Positions 8,446 to 16,449 of a DNA stretch of 64,000 nucleotides are shown piece after piece (positions within the stretch are counted from its first letter, which is position 1; every line of letters begins with the position of its first letter). Source of the DNA: Protaetiibacter mangrovi (lineage in GTDB: Bacteria; Actinomycetota; Actinomycetes; Actinomycetales; Microbacteriaceae); the NCBI RefSeq assembly GCF_024752305.1, contig NZ_JANTHX010000005.1, forward strand, positions 213,050 to 277,049, read 5' to 3'. A program made the translations under genes and the position numbers. The notes below the pieces were generated by a model that saw nothing but the letters and a program-made list of their open reading frames with translations, searched no databases and was not told where the DNA came from.

Positions 8446-9470
8446 CAGATCCCCAGACGCTTCCGCAGACGGCCGAACAGCCCGCCGCCGGTGTCGCGGC
8501 CGGTGCGCACGATCGCGGGGGTCGCGGCGGCGACCTCCGGCGCGGTCACGGACAGCGCGCCGAGCAGGCTCAGGGTGTTGATCAGGGTGCGGGTGGTCTC
8601 GACAGAGCGACCCGCGTAGGCGGCGAGCTCCTGCACGCTGAACGCGCCGTTGGAGAGCATGGCCGCCTGGCGCATCTGGTCCATGTCGGGCTGCAGCGTC
8701 GTGAGGTTCGGCCAGCGGGTGAGCCGGTAGCGCTCGCCCGCGTGCAGCCAGGGCGCGGTGCGCTCCGGGAACGCGGCGTGACCGATCTTCCACAGCAGGG
8801 TGTCGAGGCTCTTGCCGGGCAGCACGACCGCGGGTGCGCCGCCGGCCTCCACGAGGTCGATCGAGACGCGGACCGAGGCCGGTGCGGCGGGGAAGTAGCC
8901 GAGATCGAGGTCCCAGCTGAACACCTGGTAGCGGGTGTCGATGAGGATCGGCGGATGCCCCGCCACCTCGATCTCGATCACCATCGGCACCGCGGCGCTC
9001 TGCACCGAGTGCAGGGTCAGGGCGGCGCCGGCCCAGCCGAGCTCCGGACCGGCGGCGCTGCCGACGGGGAGGGCGGCCGGCCCGGTCTTGGTGGCGGTCG
9101 TGGTCGTCGGCGGCACCGAGGCGGCGGCGGGTGCGGGGGCCGTCCGCGTCTCGACCGGCGCCGCTGCGGGTGCCGCTGCGGCGGCGGGTGCGGGCGCCGC
9201 CGGCGCGGGTGCGGGCGGGACGGGCGCGTGGGCGGGCGGCGCGGTGGGCGTCACGACCCGCGGTTCCTCGGGCTCGGCGAAGGCGACCGCCGGCGCGGGC
9301 TCGGGCTCCTCCGGCTCGGCGTACGCGACGGAGGTCACCGTCTGCGGGATGAGCGGACGGCGTGCGTCGGAGGTGTGCTCCGTCCAGGCGATGCCATCCC
9401 ACCATCGCAGCTGGGGGAGCCCCAGCGGATCGGGATACCATCCGGCCTGGACCTGCGAATCTTCGTTCAC
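8445..9470 (-). CDS. DUF2510 protein with Ala/Pro linker, HTH-like domain and basic tail (cassette 2)
   Basis: A 341-residue protein and first gene of cassette 2. DUF2510 spans about residues 8-33 (QAGWYPDPLGLPQLRWWDG). A long Ala/Pro/Val-rich, low-complexity linker runs to about residue 145. The conserved domain follows, ending with FSVQELAAYAGRSVETTRTLINTLSLLGAL, which looks like the winged-helix part of DUF742 (CvnC). The last 14 residues, GGGLFGRLRKRLGI, are a basic amphipathic tail shared with the cassette 1 copy. No transmembrane segment is seen. It may be the adaptor that links the GTPase to DNA, membrane or another partner. No known function. Confidence 0.85.
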   Translation of the reverse strand: MNEDSQVQAGWYPDPLGLPQLRWWDGIAWTEHTSDARRPLIPQTVTSVAYAEPEEPEPAPAVAFAEPEEPRVVTPTAPPAHAPVPPAPAPAAPAPAAAAAPAAAPVETRTAPAPAAASVPPTTTTATKTGPAALPVGSAAGPELGWAGAALTLHSVQSAAVPMVIEIEVAGHPPILIDTRYQVFSWDLDLGYFPAAPASVRVSIDLVEAGGAPAVVLPGKSLDTLLWKIGHAAFPERTAPWLHAGERYRLTRWPNLTTLQPDMDQMRQAAMLSNGAFSVQELAAYAGRSVETTRTLINTLSLLGALSVTAPEVAAATPAIVRTGRDTGGGLFGRLRKRLGI

Positions 9471-9581
9471 GGGTCGGTTCTTCGTCTCGAGTGCTTGTGG
9501 CGACGCAGCGGTCGGAGAGGTCGTCGACGCGACGGCTTGTCACGCCATGTTCACGGTATCCCGAGGTCGGTCGGGGTACAG

Positions 9582-9595
9582 CCCCCGTGGACGGG
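9582..9595. promoter_or_regulatory. C5-N4-G5-like motif upstream of cassette 2
   Basis: The sequence reads CCCCC-GTGG-ACGGG, about 112 bp upstream of the DUF2510 start at 9470. It resembles the perfect motif at 11550 (CCCCC-GTGA-GGGGG) in sequence and position. A separate hairpin with C5 and G5 arms overlaps the stop of the preceding gene at 9616-9630, so termination is a possible alternative. Confidence 0.3.
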
Positions 9596-9622
9596 TAGAA
9601 CGCCCGTTCCGTGCGCCCCCAG

Positions 9623-10027
9623 TCAGGGGGTATGCAGCCGTCGTGCGAGGGCGTCGGCGGTCGCGCCGATCTCGGCCACGTCGTCCGGGACGAAGCCGTC
9701 GTCGAGCACCGCCACGAGGGCGCACGGCAAGTGTCCCACGCGGAGCGCCACGACGGCGCCCTCCGAGGCGTCGATCACGAGGTGCTGGTTGGTGCCGATG
9801 CGGAGCTCGCGCACCACGGCATCCGCGAGGGCCTGCATGGCGCTCGCCATGCTGGCGAGGCGACGATGCTCGTCGGCGCCGCGCGGGATGCGGGCGATCT
9901 CGAAGCCGTCGTCGGTGAGCACGATGGCCGCCCGCAGGGGACGGCAGACCGCCGCCAGGCCGGCGAGGGCCGCCACCGCGGCCGAGACGACGGCCGGGTC
10001 CCGGTGGGGAGGCAGCGCCCCGGTCAC
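9623..10027 (-). CDS. Roadblock/LC7-domain protein D (cassette 1)
   Basis: A 134-residue Roadblock protein of the same subtype as 7469-7891: AAIVLTDDGFEIAR, then LASMASAMQALADAVVREL. The start is a GTG at 10027 that overlaps the GTPase stop in GTGA (10024-10027). No ATG gives a sensible N-terminus, and the longer frame runs through the GTPase gene. It is the last gene of cassette 1. The stop codon lies inside a small hairpin (9616-9630) that may help end the transcript. Confidence 0.85.
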   Translation of the reverse strand: MTGALPPHRDPAVVSAAVAALAGLAAVCRPLRAAIVLTDDGFEIARIPRGADEHRRLASMASAMQALADAVVRELRIGTNQHLVIDASEGAVVALRVGHLPCALVAVLDDGFVPDDVAEIGATADALARRLHTP

Positions 10028-10575
10028 GGGGCCGCCGCCAACGCGTGCCGGGTCTCGATGTCGGCGATGAGCGAGAGCAGCAGTGTGCGCATCTGCTCCT
10101 GGTCGCGGGCGTCGACGGCGAACACGGGCGTGACCCGGTCGGGCAGCACGGCCCGGGCGGTGGCGACGATGCGGTCGCCGATGTCGGTGCGCTGGATGTC
10201 GTAGCGCGTGACGCCGACCACCACCCCGCCGCGGGTGGCGAGCTCGGCGAACGCCGTGAGCTGCTCGTGCACGTGGCGCTCGGGCTCCGGATCGTCGGCG
10301 TTGACGAGCACGATGAGCCCCATCGCCCGTTCGCGCAGGATGTCCCACATGAAGTCGAAGCGCTCCTGACCGGGGATCCCGTACAGCCGCACCATGTCGG
10401 GGTCGAGGTCGATCTCGCCGTAGTCCATGGCGACGGTCGTGGTCGGCTTGTCGACGGCGCCCGGCTCGCTGTTCGCGGCTTCGGTCGAGACCACCTCGAT
10501 CTCGCTCAGGGAGCGGATGGCCGTGGTCTTGCCGGCGCCCATCGGCCCCGCGAAGAGGATGACGTACTCGGCCAT
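10024..10575 (-). CDS. Ras-like small GTPase of the Cvn/MglA type (cassette 1)
   Basis: A 183-residue GTPase paralogous to the one at 7888-8445. Walker A is GPMGAGKTT (residues 10-18), the switch I region has TTTVAMDYGE, switch II is LYGIPGQERFDFMW, and the base-recognition position reads TRYD at 123-126, keeping the Asp that the other copy has lost. FAVDARD is the G5-like end. The ATG overlaps the DUF2510 stop in TGATG (10573-10577). The gene order and overlaps repeat those of cassette 2, so the three genes were duplicated as a unit. Confidence 0.9.
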   Translation of the reverse strand: MAEYVILFAGPMGAGKTTAIRSLSEIEVVSTEAANSEPGAVDKPTTTVAMDYGEIDLDPDMVRLYGIPGQERFDFMWDILRERAMGLIVLVNADDPEPERHVHEQLTAFAELATRGGVVVGVTRYDIQRTDIGDRIVATARAVLPDRVTPVFAVDARDQEQMRTLLLSLIADIETRHALAAAP

Positions 10576-11450
10576 CAGATCATCCGGAAGCGCCGCCGGA
10601 GTCGCTGGAAGAGACTGTTCTCCCCGAGCGCTTCCGGGGTGGCGGCCCGCGGCACGAGCGTCGCGGCGGGGGCGACGCCGAGCACGCCCATGAGGCTCAG
10701 GGCGTTGACGAGCGTGCGGGTGGTGTCGACACCGCGCCCGGACAGCGCGGCGAGCTGGGCGACCGTGAGCAGCGTGTTGGCGAGCATCGCCGTCTGGCGG
10801 ATGTGGTCGGTCTCGGGCTGCAGCGTCGTCCAGTTCGGCCAGCGGGTGAGCCAGTAGCCGTCGCCCTCCTCGAGCCAGGGCGCGAGGCGCTCCGGGAACG
10901 CGGCCCGTCCGACCTTCCACAGCAGCTCGTCGAGGCTCTTGCCCGGCAGCTCGAACGGGGAGGGCGTCGAGTCGCCCACCAGTTCGACCGACACCACGAC
11001 GCCCGTCGGGGATTCCGGGAAGCGGTCCAGCTCGAGCAGCCAGTCGTAGGCCTGGGAGCGGGGGTCGATGCGGATGGTCGGGTGGCCGGCCACGCCGAGC
11101 TCGATGAGCATCGGCACGCGCGTCGACTGGACCGAGTGCAGGGTCAGCGCGGCGCCCGCCCAGCCGAGCTCCGGGACCGCGCCGGTGCCGGCGGGCAGCG
11201 CGGACTGTCCGTTCGCCAGCTGCACGGGGGGCGCGGCGTGCTCGTCGTCGCCCGCCGGGTCGGCGGCACGGTGCCGCGCGCGGGGGCGGGACTCATCCGG
11301 TTCCGCGAACTCAGCGGGCGCAGCCTGCCGCACCGGCGCGTGACGCGCGGTGGAGGTGTGGCTCGTCCAGGATCGGCCATCCCACCAACGCAGCTGGGGC
11401 ATGCCCAGCGGGTCGGGATACCAGCCTGCCCGGACCTGGGTGTCGGTCAC
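10575..11450 (-). CDS. DUF2510 protein with HTH-like domain and basic tail (cassette 1)
   Basis: A 291-residue paralogue of the protein at 8445-9470 with a shorter linker. DUF2510 is at about residues 8-33 (RAGWYPDPLGMPQLRWWDG). The conserved domain begins near PELGWAGAALTLHSVQS and ends with LTVAQLAALSGRGVDTTRTLVNALSLMGVL. The last 15 residues, ENSLFQRLRRRFRMI, repeat the basic LFxRLRxR tail. It is the first gene of cassette 1 and follows pepN by 119 bp, with a C5-N4-G5 motif about 100 bp upstream. Function unknown; an adaptor for the GTPase is inferred from co-duplication. Confidence 0.85.
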   Translation of the reverse strand: MTDTQVRAGWYPDPLGMPQLRWWDGRSWTSHTSTARHAPVRQAAPAEFAEPDESRPRARHRAADPAGDDEHAAPPVQLANGQSALPAGTGAVPELGWAGAALTLHSVQSTRVPMLIELGVAGHPTIRIDPRSQAYDWLLELDRFPESPTGVVVSVELVGDSTPSPFELPGKSLDELLWKVGRAAFPERLAPWLEEGDGYWLTRWPNWTTLQPETDHIRQTAMLANTLLTVAQLAALSGRGVDTTRTLVNALSLMGVLGVAPAATLVPRAATPEALGENSLFQRLRRRFRMI

Positions 11451-11549
11451 GGCAGTTCGCTTTTCGGGTTGTGGGTTCGCTGCGGCCCGCGTGACAACTG
11501 CGCAGGTCTGTGCCGCTCACGATATCCGAGCGGAACTCCGACGGGGCAA

Positions 11550-11563
11550 CCCCCGTGAGGGGG
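11550..11563. promoter_or_regulatory. C5-N4-G5 motif upstream of cassette 1
   Basis: CCCCC-GTGA-GGGGG lies 100 bp upstream of the DUF2510 start, the same distance as at 3725. It also lies 7 bp after the pepN stop, so a terminator for pepN is the main alternative. Neighbouring bases (CGGGGC and CTCGGATATCGTGA on the coding strand) resemble those upstream of cassette 2. Confidence 0.35.
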
Positions 11564-11569
11564 CCAGCC

Positions 11570-14146
11570 TCACCTTCCGGCGTCGCGCTCCTGCGCCGTG
11601 AGCGCGCGCTCGACGCCCGCGAGGGCCTCGACCACCATGCGCCGCAGGGCCGCCGGCTCCGGGTTCGCGTCGAGCCACGCGCGCGTCGCATCCACCAGCT
11701 CCTGCGACGCGAGGGTCGCGGGGTAGAAGCCGTGCACCAGGTACTCGGCGACGTGGTAGGTGCGCTCCGACCAGATCCGCCCGAGCGCGTCGAAGTACGG
11801 CGCGACGAGCGGGCTCAGGATCGACGGGTCGAGGGTGTGCGTGTAGCCGAGCGCCATGTTGCGCAGGACGACGTTCGAGATGCTCAGATCCTCGAGGGCC
11901 GCCTCGAGCGCGGCGCGCTTGGCCTCGGTCGTGGGGATCGTCGCGCGGGCGCGGGCCGCCGACTGCTGGCCGTTCGAGGTGTCGTCCTTCGCGAGCGCGG
12001 CCGCGATCTCGGTCTCTCCGGCGGCGCCGACGAGCACGAGGCCCTCGAGCAGCTCCCAGTCCAGATCCGTGTCGATCTCGAGGCCGTCCAGCGCGATCGA
12101 GCCGTCCCGCAAGCCGGCGAGCGCCGCGGCGTGGGCGTCGGTGGAGGCGATGTTCGCGAAGAACTTCACGAACTGGAACTGCGCATCCGACCCGGCCTCG
12201 GCGCTCTGCGCGAGCTCCCAGAGCCGGTCGCCGACCTCGCGGATGGTCGCCTCGCGGGTGGCCGGATCGACGTAGAGGCGGGCGGTCTGCAGCAGCTGGG
12301 TGAGCGAGAGGCGCATCGTGGTCGACTCGGTCTCCGGGCCGATGTTCGCGAGCACGAGCTGCACGTAGTCGCGGCCGGCGATCTCGGCGTCGCGCGTCGA
12401 ATCCCAGGCCGAGCCCCACACCAGGGCGCGGGCGAGCGGGTCCGCGATCCGCGACAGCGCCGCGATCGCCACCTCGAACGAGCCCTCGTCCATGCGGATC
12501 TTGGCGTACGCGAGGTCGTCGTCGTTGAGCAGCACGAGAGCCGGCTTCGGCAGGCCGACGAGCTCGGGCACCTCGTTCCACTCGTCGGCGAGCAGGTCGA
12601 ACTCGTGGCGGTGCAGGCGCACGAGCGGCGCGTCGGCCGCCTCGGAGGCGAAGCCGTAGAAGCCGATCGCGATGCGGTGCTGGCGCAGCACCGGGTAGTC
12701 CGGATGCGCCGTCTGGCGCACGCGGAACGCGGTGATCACGCCGGCCGCATCCGTCTCGATCTCGGGCTTCAGGGTGTTGACGCCCGCGGTCTCGAGCCAC
12801 TGCGCCGAGAAGGTCGACAGGTCGCGGCCGGAGCTGGCCTCGAGCTCGCGCAGCAGGTCGGCCAGTTCGGTGTTGCCGAACGCGTGGGCGCGGAAGTAGG
12901 CCCCCACGCCTGCGAAGAACGCGTCGATGCCCACGGTCGCGGCGAGCTGCTTCAGCACCGAGCCGCCCTTGGCGTAGGTGATGCCGTCGAAGTTGACCTC
13001 GACGTCGTGCAGATCGCGGATGGGCGCGACGATCGGGTGCGTGGAGGGCAGCTGGTCCTGGCGGTAGGCCCAGCTCTTCTCCATCGCCTGGAAGGTCGCC
13101 CAGGCCTCGGTCCACTCGGTCGCCTCGGCGGTGGCAATGGTCGACGCCCACTCGGCGAACGACTCGTTGAGCCACAGGTCGTTCCACCACTTCATCGTCA
13201 CGAGGTCGCCGAACCACATGTGGGCGAGCTCGTGCAGGATCGTCACGACGCGACGCTCCTTGATGGCGTCGGTCACCTTCGAACGGAAGACGTAGGTCTC
13301 GGTGAAGGTGACGGCGCCGGCGTTCTCCATGGCGCCCGCGTTGAACTCGGGCACGAACAGCTGGTCGTACTTGGCGAACGGGTACGGGTAGCCGAACTTC
13401 TCCTCGAAGTAGGCGAAGCCCTTGCGCGTGATGTCGAAGACGTAGTCGGCGTCGAGGTAGCCGAACAGCGACTTGCGGGCGAAGACGCCGAGCGGGATGG
13501 TGCGCCCGTCGGAGCTCGTGAGCTCGGAGCGCACGACCTCGTAGGGTCCCGCGACGAGCGCCGTGATGTAGCTCGAGATGCGCGGGGTGGGCGCGAAGCG
13601 CCAGACCGCGGTGCCCTCGCCCGCCGGCTGCGGCTCGGGCGTCGGCGAGTTCGACACGACCTGCCAGGCGGCGGGCGCGGTGACCGTGAAGCGGAAGACC
13701 GCCTTCAGGTCGGGCTGCTCGAAGACGGTGTACACGCGGCGGCTGTCGGGCACCTCGAACTGCGAGTAGAGGTACACCTCGCCGTCCACGGGGTCGACGA
13801 AGCGGTGCAGGCCCTCACCCGTGTTGGTGTACGCGAAATCGGCCACCACGACGAGCTCGTTGCTCTCCGCCAGGCCCGCGAGGGCGATGCGGCTGCCGTC
13901 GGCGACGGCCGCCCCGAGCTCCGCCCCGTTGAGCACCACCGAGTGCACCTCGGCGGTGATGGCGTCGATGAAGGTCGACGCGCCCGGGGTCGCCGTGAAG
14001 CGCACGGTCGTCGTCGATCGGAAGGTCGTCTCGCTCGTGGTGAGGTCGAGCTCGACGTCGTAGCTCTCGACCTCGACGAGCGCCTTGCGCTCCTGGGCTT
14101 CGACGCGGGTGAGGTTCTGTCCGGGCACCTGGGCTCCTTCTGGCAT
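11570..14146 (-). CDS. pepN: Aminopeptidase N (M1 zinc metallopeptidase)
   Basis: An 858-residue M1 aminopeptidase that removes N-terminal residues from peptides in the cytosol. The exopeptidase motif GAMEN is at residues 271-275, and the zinc site HELAH is at 305-309 with the third ligand Glu328 in NESFAEW. The N-terminal beta domain and long C-terminal helical ERAP1-like domain bring it to the usual actinobacterial PepN length. No signal peptide is visible. It stands alone between a hypothetical gene and GTPase cassette 1. Confidence 0.95.
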   Translation of the reverse strand: MPEGAQVPGQNLTRVEAQERKALVEVESYDVELDLTTSETTFRSTTTVRFTATPGASTFIDAITAEVHSVVLNGAELGAAVADGSRIALAGLAESNELVVVADFAYTNTGEGLHRFVDPVDGEVYLYSQFEVPDSRRVYTVFEQPDLKAVFRFTVTAPAAWQVVSNSPTPEPQPAGEGTAVWRFAPTPRISSYITALVAGPYEVVRSELTSSDGRTIPLGVFARKSLFGYLDADYVFDITRKGFAYFEEKFGYPYPFAKYDQLFVPEFNAGAMENAGAVTFTETYVFRSKVTDAIKERRVVTILHELAHMWFGDLVTMKWWNDLWLNESFAEWASTIATAEATEWTEAWATFQAMEKSWAYRQDQLPSTHPIVAPIRDLHDVEVNFDGITYAKGGSVLKQLAATVGIDAFFAGVGAYFRAHAFGNTELADLLRELEASSGRDLSTFSAQWLETAGVNTLKPEIETDAAGVITAFRVRQTAHPDYPVLRQHRIAIGFYGFASEAADAPLVRLHRHEFDLLADEWNEVPELVGLPKPALVLLNDDDLAYAKIRMDEGSFEVAIAALSRIADPLARALVWGSAWDSTRDAEIAGRDYVQLVLANIGPETESTTMRLSLTQLLQTARLYVDPATREATIREVGDRLWELAQSAEAGSDAQFQFVKFFANIASTDAHAAALAGLRDGSIALDGLEIDTDLDWELLEGLVLVGAAGETEIAAALAKDDTSNGQQSAARARATIPTTEAKRAALEAALEDLSISNVVLRNMALGYTHTLDPSILSPLVAPYFDALGRIWSERTYHVAEYLVHGFYPATLASQELVDATRAWLDANPEPAALRRMVVEALAGVERALTAQERDAGR

Positions 14147-14196
14147 GGCGGATCGTGTCCGCCTGCCAGCCTAAGCGCTGGCGGCGACCGGCGCCC

Positions 14197-14868
14197 TCAG
14201 ACCAGGACGGGATCGACCACGCGCGACTCGACCGGCGCGGCGGGGCGCACGAGGCGCTCGACGTCGTCGACCGCGAGGTGCAGCATCCGCAGCAGGTGCG
14301 CGTCCGGATCCGCCACGCAGGCCCGGGCGGTGCCCACGACGGCCGTCGCGACCACCAGCTCGCAGCTGATGGTGTCGAGCCCCGGGAAGCGCGTCGAGAC
14401 GGTCGTGACGTGCGTGTGCGCCCAGCGGGCGGCATCCGGAACCTGATCGAGCACCCGGTGCGCCTCCTCGCGGAGCGCAGCCGAGGGGATGCCGCGGCGC
14501 TCCAGCAGCACGCAGATCGAGATCGCGCCCGCGGCGAGCACCCGCTGGCGCTCCATGCTGGCGATCGGCAGCGCGACGATCGCCGCACGCAGCGCGACGA
14601 TCAGTCCGAGCTCGTCGCCGCCGCGCAGGCCCACCACGCGCGGGATGAGCTCGACGAGCTCGTCGCGCCGGTCGTCGGCCACCAGGTCGTTGACCCCGCG
14701 CGCGAGCGCCGCGAGCGTTCGGTCGGTGCACGCCGGATGGTCGCTCCACCGTTCGCCCGCCAGGTAGGAGGCGAACTCCATGAAGCAGGCGCCGCGGCGC
14801 GCGTTGCGGTGTCGTCCCGCCGAGAGGTGGGGCATGACATCCGGGATGAAGGGGGTGCGTTGGCGCAT
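14197..14868 (-). CDS. Conserved hypothetical helical protein
   Basis: A 223-residue protein that I do not recognise. ATG at 14868 is preferred because gaggtga lies 6 bases upstream and the frame beyond runs antisense through rpiB. The sequence is predicted to be mostly helical, rich in Ala, Leu, Arg and Asp, with hydrophobic helices around LGLIVALRAAIVALPI and RVLAAGAISICVLLERR. These look like buried helices of a soluble repeat protein rather than membrane spans. It lies between divergent rpiB and pepN and is followed directly by the pepN start region. Confidence 0.65.
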   Translation of the reverse strand: MRQRTPFIPDVMPHLSAGRHRNARRGACFMEFASYLAGERWSDHPACTDRTLAALARGVNDLVADDRRDELVELIPRVVGLRGGDELGLIVALRAAIVALPIASMERQRVLAAGAISICVLLERRGIPSAALREEAHRVLDQVPDAARWAHTHVTTVSTRFPGLDTISCELVVATAVVGTARACVADPDAHLLRMLHLAVDDVERLVRPAAPVESRVVDPVLV

Positions 14869-14958
14869 CGTGGTCACCTCGCCGTTCTCTCCTCCCCGAT
14901 TCTGCTCCTGTTGTCCGGCGGAGGCTAGGGGGTCGGCGCCGGCTTCTAGACTCGACCC

Positions 14959-15444
14959 GTGCGCATCCACATCGCGACCGACCACGCCGGGCTCGAGTTC
15001 AGCCGGACCCTGCAGCAGCATCTCGCCGACGCCGGCCACGAGGTCGTCGACCACGGACCGCAGAGCTACGACCCGCTCGACGACTACCCCTCGTTCTGCA
15101 TCGACGCGGCCCGCGCCGTGGTGCGCGATCAGCGCTCGGGGGTCGAGGCGCTCGGCGTGGTGTTCGGCGGATCGGGCAACGGCGAGCAGATCGCCGCGAA
15201 CAAGGTCGAGGGGGTGCGCGCCGCGCTCGTCTGGAACGACTCGACGGCGCAGCTCGCCCGCGAGCACAACGACGCGAACGTCATCTCGATCGGTGCGCGC
15301 CAGCACACCGTCGCGGAGGCGATCGCCTACATCGACCGCTTCATCGCGACGCCGTTCTCGGGCGAGGAGCGCCACGCCCGCCGCATCGCGCAGCTGGCCG
15401 AGTACGAGACCACCGGCCGCATCGTCGGCCACCGCATCGAGTAG
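14959..15444 (+). CDS. rpiB: Ribose-5-phosphate isomerase B
   Basis: A 161-residue RpiB/LacAB-type isomerase that interconverts ribose 5-phosphate and ribulose 5-phosphate in the pentose phosphate pathway. The N-terminal IHIATDHAGLEF motif and GVVFGGSGNGEQIAANKVEGVRAALVWN match the actinobacterial RpiB type, which uses a Glu as general base (GNGEQ) instead of the Cys of the E. coli enzyme. The GTG start at 14959 fits the family's N-terminus. The DNA glycosylase gene begins 2 bases after the stop, so the two are cotranscribed. Confidence 0.95.
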   Translation: MRIHIATDHAGLEFSRTLQQHLADAGHEVVDHGPQSYDPLDDYPSFCIDAARAVVRDQRSGVEALGVVFGGSGNGEQIAANKVEGVRAALVWNDSTAQLAREHNDANVISIGARQHTVAEAIAYIDRFIATPFSGEERHARRIAQLAEYETTGRIVGHRIE

Positions 15445-15446
15445 TC

Positions 15447-16418
15447 ATGCCCGAGGGGCATTCCGTCCATCGCATCGCGCGGCAGTTCGCGGCCAACTTC
15501 GAGGGGTCGCCCGTCGCCGTGAGCTCCCCGCAGGGGCGCTTCGCCGCGGGCGCGGCGCAGCTCGACGGTCACGAGCTCGTGCAGGCGAAGGCCGTCGGCA
15601 AGCAGCTCTTCCTCGAGTTCGACCACGGGCTGTGGCTGCGGGTGCACCTCGGCATCTACGGTGCGTGGGACTTCGCGGGCGACATCAGCGTGGATGACAC
15701 CCTGGCATCCGCGGGCGGCAGGATCGGGCAGACCAACCAGCGCGGCACCGTCGTCGGCGCGCACGAGGACTCGCCCTGGTCGATCGGGGCGCCGCGTCGC
15801 ACCCGGCTGCGCATGGCGGAGTCCGAGAAGCTCGAGCCGGAGCTCGAGACGTGGCCGCCGGAGCCCGTGGGCGCCGTGCGGGTACGGCTGCTCACCGAGA
15901 CGGCCTGCGCCGATCTGCGCGGCCCGACCGCGTGTGAGGTGCAGACCATCGAGGAGGTCGACCGCACGATCGCGAAACTCGGTCCGGATCCGATGGTCGA
16001 CGATGCGGCCGCGGGCGAGGAGCGCTTCACGGCCGTCGTGCGGAGGAAGCCGACGCCGATCGCTCTGCTGCTCATGGACCAGTCGGTCGTCTCGGGCATC
16101 GGTAACGTCTACCGCGCCGAACTGCTGTTCCGGGCCCGGCTCGACCCCTTCCGTCCGGGGCGCGAGGTTCCCGAGGAGGTCGTGCGCGGCCTCTGGCGCG
16201 ACTGGGTGCACCTGCTGCGGATCGGCGTCGAGACCGGGCAGATGCTCACCATGGACGACCTCGACCCGGATGCGTACGCCCGCGCCCTCGCCTCGCGCGA
16301 CGACCGGCACTGGGTCTACCACCGCACCGGCGAGCCCTGCCGCGTGTGCGGCACCCCCATCGCGATGACCGAGCTCGGCGGCCGCAAACTGTACTGGTGC
16401 CCGACCGACCAGGTCTGA
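15447..16418 (+). CDS. nei: Fpg/Nei-family DNA glycosylase-AP lyase
   Basis: A 323-residue base-excision repair enzyme for oxidised bases. It keeps the catalytic Pro2-Glu3 (MPEGHSVHR), the Nei-type HSVHR start and the helix-two-turn-helix region (GPDPM onward; SVVSGIGNVYRAELLF). The C-terminal zinc finger has Cys298, Cys301 and Cys318, but the fourth ligand position of the CPxCQ motif is Asp321 (CPTDQ). Zinc may be bound by three Cys and one Asp, or weakly. MPEGHSVHR favours the actinobacterial Nei1/Nei2 group over Fpg. It forms an operon with rpiB. Confidence 0.9.
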   Translation: MPEGHSVHRIARQFAANFEGSPVAVSSPQGRFAAGAAQLDGHELVQAKAVGKQLFLEFDHGLWLRVHLGIYGAWDFAGDISVDDTLASAGGRIGQTNQRGTVVGAHEDSPWSIGAPRRTRLRMAESEKLEPELETWPPEPVGAVRVRLLTETACADLRGPTACEVQTIEEVDRTIAKLGPDPMVDDAAAGEERFTAVVRRKPTPIALLLMDQSVVSGIGNVYRAELLFRARLDPFRPGREVPEEVVRGLWRDWVHLLRIGVETGQMLTMDDLDPDAYARALASRDDRHWVYHRTGEPCRVCGTPIAMTELGGRKLYWCPTDQV

Positions 16419-16449
16419 GGCCGCACCTCCGACCGCCCGAGGAGCCCGG

